Source of the DNA: Oscillospiraceae bacterium Zagget12
GTDB taxonomy: Bacteria; Bacillota; Clostridia; UBA1381
Assembly (NCBI GenBank): GCA_001941225.1
Contig: MSHM01000017.1
Span: forward strand, 53,968 to 93,803
Reading direction: 5' to 3'
DNA: 39,836 nt
Position 1 is the stretch's first letter. Every line of letters starts with the position of its first letter. A program made the translations under genes and the position numbers. The notes under the pieces were generated by a model. It was not told the DNA's origin. It made no database searches and was given only the letters and a program-made list of their open reading frames with translations. This document shows, in pieces, positions 1 through 8,798 of this stretch.

Positions 1-103
1 AATTAAATGTACGTGCGGGAAAATGACCGGTTCAAATGCGAAACAGGTATATTTTTCTGCCGAATGTGTGAAAATAGTACCATTGACAAAGGAAGGTGAC
101 GGT

Positions 104-1906
104 GTGCCAAGACGAATATCGGAGGATATAATAGCTAAAATTTGCGATGAAACCGATATAATCGACTATGTTTCGCAATATGTCAGCTTAAAAAAGTCGG
201 GGCGGGATTACAGCGGCCTGTGTCCGTTTCATAACGAGAAAACTCCGTCGTTTCACGTCAGCCGCGAAAAACAGCTTTTTCATTGTTTCGGCTGCGGAGC
301 AAGCGGAAACCTTGTTCAATTCGTAATGAGAACCGAAAATCTGGACTTTGTGGACGCGCTGAAACTTCTCGCCGACAGAGCGGGAATTATAATTCCCGAG
401 GATAACGGAGATTTCAGCGACGCTAACCACGAAAAGAAAAAACGTATTTTTGAAATGAACAAGTGCGCCGCGAGATTTTTTTATCAATGCTTAAAGGATA
501 AATCAATCGGCGAAACGGCTCGGCAATATTTTTCAAAGCGAGGTATTTCGTGGAAAACCGTCACTGTATACGGTTTGGGATACGCGCCGGACAGCCGCGA
601 CGCTCTTTTAAAGCATCTTGCGTCAAAGGGATTTAAGACAGGTGAAATTGTCGAGGCGGGACTTGCCGTAAGCCGCGAGGGAAAAATATACGATAAATTC
701 CGAGGCAGAGTGATGTTCCCGATAATAGACGTCAGAGGAAATGTAATCGGATTCGGCGGACGCATAATGCATGACAACAAGGATATAAACGGATATAAAA
801 TTCCAAAATACCTGAACTCGCCCGAAACGCCTGTGTTTGACAAGGGGAAAAATTTGTTTTCTTTAAATCTTGCCAAAAACGCGAAAGCCGCCGACATTAT
901 CCTTTGCGAGGGATATATGGACGTAATATCGGTATACCAGGCGGGAATAAAAAATATTGTCGCCGCGCTCGGTACGGCAATTACGGAAAATCAAGCAAAG
1001 CTTATGATGCGCTACGCAAGCGAAATACTCATTTGCTATGACAGCGACGAGGCGGGCACAAAGGCGGCGCTGAGAGCGATAGACATTATAAGCGACGCGG
1101 GCGGACGCTCAAGAGTAATACACCTGAAGAACGCTAAAGACCCTGATGAGTACATAAACAAAAACGGAGTTGAAAAATTCAGAGAAACGGTGAATAAAGC
1201 CGTTCCGTCAACGGAATTTAAAATTTCGCTTATAAAAAAACGGTATGACATAACCGATACCGAAGGCAAAATACAATTCATTGAAGAAGTAGTAAAGGTG
1301 TTTGAAAAACTGAAAGACGCGGTGGAAATCGACGCGTATATAACAAAGGTGGCGGAGGATACAGGGATAAGCAGGGACGCGATATTAAGCAAATACCGCG
1401 AAAAAACCTCAAAAAATACCTACAGAAGAATCCCGCAAAAGAGCGAATATCAAAAGAAAACCGAGCGCCGCAATCGCGAAAACATAAAGGAATTTAAGGC
1501 TACAAGCGCGCTTATAGAGGCTGAAAAGAGATTGATAGGTCTTATATCGCAGAGTAAAAAGCTCTATAAAACAGCGTCGCGCGAGATTAAAGCCGAGGAT
1601 TTTTCCACCGATGTTTACAGGCACCTGGCAAAAAGCATATACGATTGCTACGATAGCGGCATATCGCCCGACGCCGCGATGATTTTAAATGATTTCAGCG
1701 GCGACGATATAAGCGAGGCGTCGGAGGTGTTCTATAATTTGGAGGTCTACAACGGTGATGAGGCAACCGTCAGAGAGCTTTTATATACAATAAAACTGGA
1801 AAAGCTGAATATTCGCATAAATACCGAAACAAGTGCCGCGGCACTCGCGCAGCTGTTTACGGAACGCGAAAAAGTGATTGAAGAAAAAAATACTTGGGAG
1901 GAATAA
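104..1906 (+). CDS. dnaG: DNA primase DnaG
   Basis: This is the replication primase, which makes RNA primers for the lagging strand at the fork together with the replicative helicase. The GTG at 104 is chosen as start because GGAAGG lies 7 nt upstream. It also puts the CHC2 zinc-finger ligands at C40, H43, C61 and C64, the numbering familiar from Bacillus primases, and gives 600 residues, the usual length. The DnaG catalytic core follows, with a TOPRIM domain whose glutamate lies in CEGYMDV (about 269) and whose DSD motif lies at about 313-315. The weakly conserved C-terminal helicase-interaction region is present. An ATG at 23 is in frame but would add 27 unconserved residues. rpoD starts 5 nt downstream, the classic macromolecular-synthesis order. 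Confidence 0.96.
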   Translation: MPRRISEDIIAKICDETDIIDYVSQYVSLKKSGRDYSGLCPFHNEKTPSFHVSREKQLFHCFGCGASGNLVQFVMRTENLDFVDALKLLADRAGIIIPEDNGDFSDANHEKKKRIFEMNKCAARFFYQCLKDKSIGETARQYFSKRGISWKTVTVYGLGYAPDSRDALLKHLASKGFKTGEIVEAGLAVSREGKIYDKFRGRVMFPIIDVRGNVIGFGGRIMHDNKDINGYKIPKYLNSPETPVFDKGKNLFSLNLAKNAKAADIILCEGYMDVISVYQAGIKNIVAALGTAITENQAKLMMRYASEILICYDSDEAGTKAALRAIDIISDAGGRSRVIHLKNAKDPDEYINKNGVEKFRETVNKAVPSTEFKISLIKKRYDITDTEGKIQFIEEVVKVFEKLKDAVEIDAYITKVAEDTGISRDAILSKYREKTSKNTYRRIPQKSEYQKKTERRNRENIKEFKATSALIEAEKRLIGLISQSKKLYKTASREIKAEDFSTDVYRHLAKSIYDCYDSGISPDAAMILNDFSGDDISEASEVFYNLEVYNGDEATVRELLYTIKLEKLNIRINTETSAAALAQLFTEREKVIEEKNTWEE

Positions 1907-1911
1907 GGATA

Positions 1912-3081
1912 ATGCTTGAGAAAAAGAAAGCAATCAAAAAAGAGCTTGTTGAAAAGGGTAAGAAGAAAGGGGTTCTTACTTATAAGGAGGTTACGGAGTC
2001 TTTCGACGAGGTGGAAATCACGTCGGAGGAGATGGAGCAGCTGTACGACAGGTTTGAAAAAGAGGGAATAGAAATTGTCGAGGATATGGACAAGGAGCTT
2101 GAGGAAATCGAGGTATCAAAAGAAGAGCTTGAGGATTTATCCGTTCCCGAGGGTATTAATATCGATGACCACGTAAAGATGTACCTGAAAGAGATAGGCA
2201 AGGTCGATTTGCTTACCGCCGAGCAGGAGCTTGCTCTGGCAAAGAGAATGGCGGACGGCGAGGAGGCAAAGCGCCGTCTTGAACAGAACGGGGAAAGCGA
2301 AGATGACGAGCTTACCGAGGAGGAAAGAGAGAGAATTGATTTTCTTATTTCCGACGGCGAAAAGGCTAAAAAGAGCCTTGCCGAGGCAAATCTGCGTCTT
2401 GTCGTAAGCATTGCCAAGCGTTATGTCGGACGCGGTATGCTGTTCCTTGACCTTATACAGGAGGGCAATTTGGGACTTATAAAAGCGGTGGACAAGTTCG
2501 ATTATACAAAAGGATATAAATTTTCCACATATGCCACATGGTGGATAAGACAGGCAATCACGCGCGCAATCGCGGACCAGGCAAGGACAATCAGAATACC
2601 GGTTCATATGGTTGAAACGATAAATAAGCTTGTAAGAGTATCAAGGCAGCTTGTGCAGGAGCTGGGACGCGAGCCTACTCCGGAGGAGCTTGCAAAGGAA
2701 TTGAATATGCCTGTTGAAAAGGTGCGTGAAATTTCAAAAATATCCCAGGAGCCGGTGTCGCTTGAAACACCGATAGGCGAGGAGGAGGACAGTCATTTGG
2801 GTGATTTTATTCCCGATGACGATGCACCCGCTCCGTCCGAGGCGGCAAGCTTTGTTCTGCTAAAGGAACAGCTTGGCGATGTTTTAAAAACTCTTACGCC
2901 GCGAGAGGCAAAGGTTTTAAGACTGCGTTTCGGTCTTGACGACGGAAGAGCGAGAACATTGGAGGAAGTCGGCAAGGAGTTTGATGTCACAAGGGAGAGA
3001 ATAAGACAGATTGAGGCAAAAGCGCTCAGAAAACTTCGCCACCCGAGCAGGAGCAAAAAGCTAAAGGACTTTTTGGATTGA
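1912..3081 (+). CDS. rpoD: Primary sigma factor RpoD/SigA
   Basis: This is the housekeeping sigma-70 factor (389 residues) that directs RNA polymerase to the TTGACA/TATAAT promoters seen across this window. The ATG at 1912 has GGGAGGA 9 nt upstream; an earlier in-frame ATG at 1894 overlaps the dnaG end and has no Shine-Dalgarno. Visible parts are an acidic region 1.1, region 1.2 ([12 protein letters not shown], about 86-97), region 2 with the [13 protein letters not shown] -10 recognition helix (about 204-216), region 3, and region 4.2 ([18 protein letters not shown], about 359-376). A charged insertion of about 33 residues (122-154) separates regions 1.2 and 2 compared with Bacillus SigA. 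It is probably co-transcribed with dnaG. Confidence 0.96.
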   Translation: MLEKKKAIKKELVEKGKKKGVLTYKEVTESFDEVEITSEEMEQLYDRFEKEGIEIVEDMDKELEEIEVSKEELEDLSVPEGINIDDHVKMYLKEIGKVDLLTAEQELALAKRMADGEEAKRRLEQNGESEDDELTEEERERIDFLISDGEKAKKSLAEANLRLVVSIAKRYVGRGMLFLDLIQEGNLGLIKAVDKFDYTKGYKFSTYATWWIRQAITRAIADQARTIRIPVHMVETINKLVRVSRQLVQELGREPTPEELAKELNMPVEKVREISKISQEPVSLETPIGEEEDSHLGDFIPDDDAPAPSEAASFVLLKEQLGDVLKTLTPREAKVLRLRFGLDDGRARTLEEVGKEFDVTRERIRQIEAKALRKLRHPSRSKKLKDFLD

Positions 3082-3097
3082 CAGCGATTAACAGCGC

Positions 3098-3114
3098 TTG
3101 ACAGCCTCTGTCAA
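3098..3114. repeat. Perfect 7-bp inverted repeat TTGACAG-CCT-CTGTCAA
   Basis: The two 7-nt arms are exactly complementary around a 3-nt centre, in the 61-nt gap between rpoD and prmA. TTGACA within it resembles a -35 box, but no good -10 follows at 16-18 nt. It may be an operator or a weak hairpin; no T-run follows, so it is not a typical terminator. Confidence 0.4.
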
Positions 3115-3142
3115 ATATTACAATTAACATCGGAGGATAAAA

Positions 3143-4111
3143 ATGGATTGGATTAAGGTTACGATATTCACCTCATCGGAGGGAATAGAGCCGGTAAGCG
3201 GCAGGTTGTATCAGCTCGGAATAACGGGAGTTGAGATAGCGGACGAGCAGGATTTTAAGGATTTCCTTGAAAACAACAAGCAGTACTGGGACTACGTTGA
3301 CGACGATTTGATAAAGGAAAAAGAGGGTGAAACCACGGTCACGGCGTATGTCAGCGATAATGCCGCGGGAAATGAAATGCTGATGGCAATACGCAACACC
3401 ATAGCGGAGCTAAAGCAGCTTGACGACGAAAATGAATTCGGCAGACTGGAAATTGAAATTAACAACACAAAGGAAGAGGACTGGGCGAATAACTGGAAGA
3501 AATATTTCCACCCGCTTGAGGTTGGCGAAAGGGTTATGATAAAGCCCGAATGGGAGGAGCTTGCAAAGCCGACGGACAGAATTGTATTCAATATAAATCC
3601 CGGAATGAGCTTTGGCACCGGCTCCCATTATACCACTCAATTATGTATAGAAAATCTTGAAAAATTCGTCAAGTCGGGCGTTAAGGTTCTTGACCTTGGC
3701 TGCGGCAGCGGAATACTGTCGATTATATCGCTTTTGCTCGGCGCGGACAAGGCGTTCGCGGTTGATATAGACCCGAACGCGGTTGATATTGCGTACCAAA
3801 ACGCGGAGCTTAACGACATTGACAAAGCAAAATACACGGTAAAAGCGGGAGATATTATAACAAACGAGGCGTTACAAAACGAAATCGCGCGTGAAAAATA
3901 TGATGTGGTTCTCGCTAATATCGTAGCCGACGTTATAATCGCGCTTGCGCCCAAGGCTAAGGAATATATGAAAGAGGACGGAGTATTTATCACATCCGGC
4001 ATAATAGAGGACAGAATAGACGATGTAAAGGACGCGCTGACAAGGTGCGGCTTTAAAATCGAAAGCGTTAAGCAGAGAAAGGACGGGGCGTCTATCGTAT
4101 GCGGAAACTAA
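3143..4111 (+). CDS. prmA: Ribosomal protein L11 methyltransferase PrmA
   Basis: This SAM-dependent methyltransferase trimethylates ribosomal protein L11 in other bacteria. The 322 residues have the PrmA layout: an N-terminal L11-recognition domain, a linker with the diagnostic EDWANNWKKYF motif (about 112-122), and a Rossmann methyltransferase domain with the SAM-binding VLDLGCGSG (182-190) and the acidic VDIDPNAV loop. Downstream NIVADVI fits the catalytic-domain strand 4 motif. The start has CGGAGG about 6 nt upstream. Its last 13 nt overlap the next gene, which suggests translational coupling. Confidence 0.94.
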   Translation: MDWIKVTIFTSSEGIEPVSGRLYQLGITGVEIADEQDFKDFLENNKQYWDYVDDDLIKEKEGETTVTAYVSDNAAGNEMLMAIRNTIAELKQLDDENEFGRLEIEINNTKEEDWANNWKKYFHPLEVGERVMIKPEWEELAKPTDRIVFNINPGMSFGTGSHYTTQLCIENLEKFVKSGVKVLDLGCGSGILSIISLLLGADKAFAVDIDPNAVDIAYQNAELNDIDKAKYTVKAGDIITNEALQNEIAREKYDVVLANIVADVIIALAPKAKEYMKEDGVFITSGIIEDRIDDVKDALTRCGFKIESVKQRKDGASIVCGN

Positions 4112-5229
4112 GGGATAATATATTTCACGTCGGAACGGCAGGTGCAAACGCGTACCTTGTAATGGGCGAAAAAACGGCGTTAATAGACACTGTGCGCGAA
4201 GAATACGCCGATGTATACATACAAAATATCGAGGAAATAATACCCGTATCCGAGATTGACTATATAATATGCAATCATACCGAGCCGGATTGCTCCGGCG
4301 CAGTGAGTAAAATATTGGAAATAAATCCCGATATTGAGGTCGTCGGAACGATTGCCGCGATAAAGAATTTAAAAGAAATAACCAATACAACCTTTAACGA
4401 GCATATAGCAAAAAACGGCGCGGCGATAGACCTCGGAAACGGCGCAGTGCTCAGGTTTTGTATCGTTCCCAATCTTAACTGGCCGGACACAATGGCAACA
4501 TATTCCGAAAATGACAGGGTATTGTTCAGCGGCGATATTTTCGGCTCGAATTATATCTGCGCCGCGGATAATTCCGAGGAATTCAATGACGCGCTGAAAG
4601 CGTACTTTGATGATATTATTTCACCGTTCAAACCGTTCGCGGCAAAGGCAGTGGAAAAGATTTCTTTATTTGAAATTGACGCTATATATCCGTCACGCGG
4701 AGCGGTTATAGAAAATAACGCGGACGCTGTTATAAAAAAGTACGCGGAGTGGAGCAAGCCTACTTCAAATACCGTGAAAACCGCGTCGGTTTTCTACGTG
4801 TCCGAATACGGCTATACCGCGGCTATGGCGGACACCGTTTGCGCCGCGCTCTCTGATTGCGGCTTTGAGGTTAAACGCTTTAACGCCGCCGAATGTGACG
4901 CGGAGGAAATGATTTGCGCGCTCAACGCGTCGGACGCGCTCGCGTTCGGAACGCACACGATAAACCGAAACGCGGCAAAACCTATATGGGATATTATTTC
5001 ATCGCTGGATTTGGTTAATATGAAAGCTACGCCCTGTATGGTATTCGGCTCCTACGGCTGGAGCGGCGAGGGAATACAGCTTATTCATAATCAGCTCGCA
5101 ATGATGAGGCTTAAGCCGTTTGAAAAGCCGTTCGGCAGTATTTTAAAGCCTTCGCGGGAAAAGCTTGGGGAGCTTGAGCGATACACGAGGAAATTCACCG
5201 ACTGCACTTTGCCGACTGCGCGCGGATAA
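4099..5229 (+). CDS. Flavodiiron (FprA-type) protein with degenerate iron site
   Basis: Canonical flavodiiron proteins reduce O2 or NO in anaerobes using a diiron centre in a metallo-beta-lactamase fold plus FMN in a flavodoxin domain. Both domains are here in order: a lactamase-like domain (1 to about 245) and a flavodoxin-like domain from about 250 with a phosphate loop SEYGYTAAMA and GSYGWSGEG. H60, E62, D64 and D146 match iron ligands. The position normally H in LHWPDSM is N127 (LNWPDTM), and the histidine of the PSHG motif is R200 (PSRG). The canonical spacing of D+63 and then +19 confirms the alignment. With two of six ligands gone, a normal diiron site is unlikely. It may have a different metal content, a redox-scaffold role, or be a decaying copy. 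It starts inside the prmA end. Confidence 0.85.
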   Translation: MRKLRDNIFHVGTAGANAYLVMGEKTALIDTVREEYADVYIQNIEEIIPVSEIDYIICNHTEPDCSGAVSKILEINPDIEVVGTIAAIKNLKEITNTTFNEHIAKNGAAIDLGNGAVLRFCIVPNLNWPDTMATYSENDRVLFSGDIFGSNYICAADNSEEFNDALKAYFDDIISPFKPFAAKAVEKISLFEIDAIYPSRGAVIENNADAVIKKYAEWSKPTSNTVKTASVFYVSEYGYTAAMADTVCAALSDCGFEVKRFNAAECDAEEMICALNASDALAFGTHTINRNAAKPIWDIISSLDLVNMKATPCMVFGSYGWSGEGIQLIHNQLAMMRLKPFEKPFGSILKPSREKLGELERYTRKFTDCTLPTARG

Positions 5230-5258
5230 AATAAATATCATTAAAATGAAAATTTCTA

Positions 5259-5287
5259 TTGATTTATTACCGAAAATAGTATAAAAT
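5259..5287 (+). promoter_or_regulatory. Probable sigma-A promoter of pgi
   Basis: TTGATT (5259-5264) and TAAAAT (5282-5287) are separated by 17 nt in an AT-rich 107-nt gap. The pgi start lies about 45 nt past the predicted transcription start. Confidence 0.55.
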
Positions 5288-5336
5288 AATATATAATAAG
5301 GTATGGAAATTTATTAATATTTTAGGAGGAAGAACA

Positions 5337-6689
5337 ATGAGCAATTTAAGTTTTGACTATTCAAAAGCGCTCCCGTTTGTCGGCCGGCACGAAATCGACA
5401 ATATGGCGGGTTATGTTAAAGAGGCGCACGATATGATTCATAACAAAACAGGAGCCGGAAATGATTTTTTGGGCTGGGTAAATTTGCCGACGGATTATGA
5501 TAAAGAGGAATTTGCAAGAATAAAGAAAGCCGCGGAAAAAATCCGCTCGGATTCCGATGTTCTTGTTGTAATCGGAATAGGCGGTTCTTATCTCGGCGCG
5601 AGAGCGGCGGTGGAAATGCTCCAACATTCGTTCTATAACGCGCTTGACGCCGATAAGAGAAAGGGACCCGCCGTTTTCTTTGCGGGAAATAATATCAGCT
5701 CTACATATATGGCTGATTTGCTTGAAACCATCGACGGCAAGGATATTTCCGTAAACGTAATTTCAAAGTCGGGAACAACCACCGAGCCGGCGATAGCTTT
5801 CAGAATATTCAAGGATTTGCTTGAAAAGAAGTACGGCAAGGCTGAGGCGGCTAAGAGAATATACGCTACTACGGATAAGTCGCGCGGCGCGCTTAAGACG
5901 CTTGCGGATTCCGAGGGATATGAAACCTTTGTCGTTCCCGATGATGTGGGAGGCAGATATTCGGTTCTTACAGCGGTAGGACTTTTGCCGATTGCCGCTG
6001 CGGGAATAGATATTGACAAGATGATGCAGGGTGCCAAAGAGGCGCAGGACGAATACGCAAACCCGAACCTTGCGGAAAATCAATGCTACCAGTACGCGGC
6101 TGTAAGAAACTGCCTTGCAAGAAAGGGCAAGACTGTTGAAATGATGGTTAATTACGAGCCTGCTCTTCATTATTTCGGTGAATGGTGGAAACAGCTTTAC
6201 GGCGAGAGCGAGGGCAAGGACAACAAAGGTATATTCCCGGCGGCGGCTGATTTTTCAAGCGATTTGCACTCAATGGGACAGTATATTCAGCAGGGACAAA
6301 GAATTCTTTTTGAAACGGCTTTGCTTGTTGAAAATCCGCGTAAGAATATTGAAATTCTCGCTACAGAGGATAATATTGACGGTCTGAATTTCCTTGCCGG
6401 CAACACAATCGATTATGTAAACTCAAAGGCGGCTCAGGGAACGGCGCTTGCGCATACCGACGGACAGGTTCCGAACCTTGCCGTTACAATTCCCGCGCTT
6501 GACGCTTATAATTTCGGTAAGCTTGTATATTTCTTTGAAAAGGCTTGCGGAATTTCGGGTTATCTTTTAGGCGTTAATCCGTTTGACCAGCCGGGCGTTG
6601 AGGCGTATAAGAAGAATATGTTCGCGCTTTTGGGAAAGCCCGGATATGAGGACGCAAAAGCGGCTCTTGAGGAAAGACTGGCTAAATAA
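5337..6689 (+). CDS. pgi: Glucose-6-phosphate isomerase
   Basis: This enzyme interconverts glucose-6-phosphate and fructose-6-phosphate in cytoplasmic glycolysis and gluconeogenesis. The 450 residues are the usual Firmicutes length. The two SIS domains show [11 protein letters not shown] (80-90), SKSGTTTEP (143-151), signature 1 [17 protein letters not shown] (202-218) and signature 2 beginning [13 protein letters not shown]. The catalytic base is E290, the same position as in Bacillus PGI. Shine-Dalgarno TAGGAGGAAG precedes the ATG at good spacing. It has its own promoter, and the downstream P-loop gene follows after 58 nt without a clear terminator. Confidence 0.96.
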   Translation: MSNLSFDYSKALPFVGRHEIDNMAGYVKEAHDMIHNKTGAGNDFLGWVNLPTDYDKEEFARIKKAAEKIRSDSDVLVVIGIGGSYLGARAAVEMLQHSFYNALDADKRKGPAVFFAGNNISSTYMADLLETIDGKDISVNVISKSGTTTEPAIAFRIFKDLLEKKYGKAEAAKRIYATTDKSRGALKTLADSEGYETFVVPDDVGGRYSVLTAVGLLPIAAAGIDIDKMMQGAKEAQDEYANPNLAENQCYQYAAVRNCLARKGKTVEMMVNYEPALHYFGEWWKQLYGESEGKDNKGIFPAAADFSSDLHSMGQYIQQGQRILFETALLVENPRKNIEILATEDNIDGLNFLAGNTIDYVNSKAAQGTALAHTDGQVPNLAVTIPALDAYNFGKLVYFFEKACGISGYLLGVNPFDQPGVEAYKKNMFALLGKPGYEDAKAALEERLAK

Positions 6690-6747
6690 GTTAAAAAGAG
6701 AGTAAAATCTCAAAATATAAAATTATTATCAAAGGAGGAAGATTAAC

Positions 6748-7158
6748 ATGGTTGAACTTCTTATTGGAAAAAAAGGCACCGGAAAAACAAAGGCGCTTAT
6801 TGAAAAAGTAAATAACGCTTTGACAGTGGCAAAGGGTAATGTTGTGTATATCAGCAATACCGCTGAAAATATGTTTGCCATCAAATCAAAGGCAAGAATG
6901 GCGGATACGTCGGAATTTAATATAGATTCGTATGATGAATTTCTCGGATTTATCTGCGGAATTATAAGCCGCGATTTCGATATTACAAATATTTTTGTTG
7001 ACGGTATATTCAAGATTGTCGGCACCGATAATCTTGACGGCTTTGAGGAATTTTTGAACAGACTTGAGTCAATGGGACAGAAATTCCATATCGATTTCGT
7101 GATTTCTGTCAGCATAGACGCTGATTCCGCGCCCGATTACATAAAGAAATTAGTGTAA
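6748..7158 (+). CDS. Small P-loop NTPase-like protein of unknown function
   Basis: This is a 136-residue protein with an N-terminal Walker A motif GKKGTGKT (7-14) and a hydrophobic strand ending in Asp (NIFVDG, about 85-90) that could serve as Walker B. No other domain is recognisable, and the protein is too short for a complete AAA+ or RecA module. Similar short clostridial proteins are often labelled PilT-like or ATP-binding, but nothing here indicates pili. AAAGGAGGAAG supports the start. It lies between pgi and a strong hairpin before thrC, so it is probably the last gene of the pgi transcript. Confidence 0.75.
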   Translation: MVELLIGKKGTGKTKALIEKVNNALTVAKGNVVYISNTAENMFAIKSKARMADTSEFNIDSYDEFLGFICGIISRDFDITNIFVDGIFKIVGTDNLDGFEEFLNRLESMGQKFHIDFVISVSIDADSAPDYIKKLV

Positions 7159-7190
7159 TATAAGGCGCACAGCCGTTAATAACGGAACCA

Positions 7191-7220
7191 AAATTCAGGG
7201 ACGGAGGCGTCCCTGAATTT
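7191..7220 (+). terminator. 13-bp perfect hairpin between the P-loop gene and thrC
   Basis: AAATTCAGGGACG (7191-7203) pairs exactly with 7208-7220 around a GAGG loop. Only a broken T-run (ctgattt) follows, so termination strength is uncertain. A second small palindrome, CCGTTAATAACGG, lies at 7173-7185. Confidence 0.6.
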
Positions 7221-7251
7221 CTGATTTAATTAATTTGGAGGTTAAGCACAT

Positions 7252-8754
7252 ATGCAGTATCAAAGTACGAGGGATAAAAGCATTTCGGTAAGCTCTGCTC
7301 AGGCTATAAAAACGGGACTCAGCGCCGACGGAGGTTTGTTTGTGCCCGAGAGTTTCCCTTCGGTCAGTTTAGAAGAAATAAAAAATCTTGCGTCAAAGTC
7401 CTATAATGAAAGAGCGTATTTTGTTTTGAGCAAATTTCTTACGGACTTTACGGAGGAGGAATTGAAAAAGTGTATAGACAGCGCGTATACAAAGGAGAAG
7501 TTTGAAACAGACAGTATCGCGCCGGTTTATAAGTTGAATGATTCGGCTTATTTCCTTGAATTGTGGCACGGTCCGACGTGCGCATTCAAGGATATGGCTC
7601 TGCAAATTCTTCCGCATCTTCTCACAACGTCTATGAAAAAGACAAACGAGGATAAGGAAATAGTTATCCTTGTTGCCACATCGGGCGATACGGGCAAGGC
7701 GGCGCTCGAGGGTTTCAAAGATGTTGCGGGCACGAGAATTATCGTGTTCTATCCGGATAACGGCGTAAGCGAGATTCAAAAACTTCAGATGGTTACGCAG
7801 GACGGCAACAACGTAAGCGTAGCGGCTGTAAAAGGTAATTTTGACGATGCGCAAAACGGCGTGAAGAAAATATTTACCGACAGCGATTACAAAAATCTTC
7901 TTGAAAGAAATCAGTTTAAGCTGTCGTCGGCAAATTCAATCAACTGGGGCAGACTTGTTCCGCAGATTGTATATTATTTTTCCGCGTATGCCGAGCTTTA
8001 TAAGAATAAGGAAATAGAGGCGGGAGAAAAGATAAATGTTGTTGTGCCTACGGGTAATTTCGGAAACATTCTCGCGGCGTATTACGCCAAGAAAATGGGA
8101 TTGCCGATTAATAAGTTTATCTGCGCGTCAAATGAGAACAATGTTTTGACCGACTTTATAAAAACCGGTGTTTACAATAAAAACAGAGATTTCCATACGA
8201 CAATTTCGCCGTCAATGGATATTCTGATTTCAAGCAACCTTGAAAGATTTTTGTATGACCTTACAGACGGCAGCGACACCGTGATAAAAGAATGGATGAA
8301 CGAGCTTAATACAACGGGCACCTATGAAGTCACGGCGGACGTAAAGGAAAAAATGCAGAGTATGTTCTGCGCGGATTGCTGCGACGACAGCGAAACAATG
8401 GCGGCAATAAAGAAGTGCGCCGAGGAATATGACTATGTAATGGACACACATACCGCCGTGGCAAAGGCTGTATACGATAAGTACACCGCTCAAACGGGTG
8501 ATAGCACAAAAACCGTTATCGCGTCAACCGCAAGTCCGTTCAAGTTCAATCAAAGCGTGCTTATCGCACTCAAGGACCACAACGCGGTTATCGGCAAGGA
8601 CGAGTTCACGCTATTAAAGGAGCTTTCGGAAGAAAGCAATATGAAAATTCCGAAATCCCTGTTTGAGCTTAAGGATAAATCCGTTATGTTCGACCTTGTA
8701 TGCAAAAAAGATGAGATGCAGCAAATAGTAAGCGATTTCCTAATGGTTGAATAA
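7252..8754 (+). CDS. thrC: Threonine synthase
   Basis: This PLP enzyme converts O-phosphohomoserine to threonine and phosphate. The 500-residue length fits the longer (E. coli/yeast-like) threonine synthase type. The PLP lysine is K113 in HGPTCAFKDMA, and the phosphate-binding ATSGDTGKAA loop follows about 30 residues later. PTGNFGNILAAYYAK and SANSINWGRL are typical family motifs. GGAGG precedes the ATG. No homoserine kinase or homoserine dehydrogenase gene adjoins it, and no T-box or riboswitch is apparent in the short upstream gap. Confidence 0.95.
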   Translation: MQYQSTRDKSISVSSAQAIKTGLSADGGLFVPESFPSVSLEEIKNLASKSYNERAYFVLSKFLTDFTEEELKKCIDSAYTKEKFETDSIAPVYKLNDSAYFLELWHGPTCAFKDMALQILPHLLTTSMKKTNEDKEIVILVATSGDTGKAALEGFKDVAGTRIIVFYPDNGVSEIQKLQMVTQDGNNVSVAAVKGNFDDAQNGVKKIFTDSDYKNLLERNQFKLSSANSINWGRLVPQIVYYFSAYAELYKNKEIEAGEKINVVVPTGNFGNILAAYYAKKMGLPINKFICASNENNVLTDFIKTGVYNKNRDFHTTISPSMDILISSNLERFLYDLTDGSDTVIKEWMNELNTTGTYEVTADVKEKMQSMFCADCCDDSETMAAIKKCAEEYDYVMDTHTAVAKAVYDKYTAQTGDSTKTVIASTASPFKFNQSVLIALKDHNAVIGKDEFTLLKELSEESNMKIPKSLFELKDKSVMFDLVCKKDEMQQIVSDFLMVE

Positions 8755-8798
8755 TTAAATTTGGGGATAATTTTTAAATATTTCAAAGGAGGGTGTAT

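Noticed and set aside
1-103. An open frame before dnaG starting at 23
   Set aside because: The reading frame is open, but the zinc-finger numbering and Shine-Dalgarno place the start at 104. Nothing else is recognisable in these 103 nt.
7159-7251. A possible T-box or riboswitch before thrC
   Set aside because: The 93-nt gap holds only two simple palindromes and lacks the conserved T-box sequence or a specifier arm.
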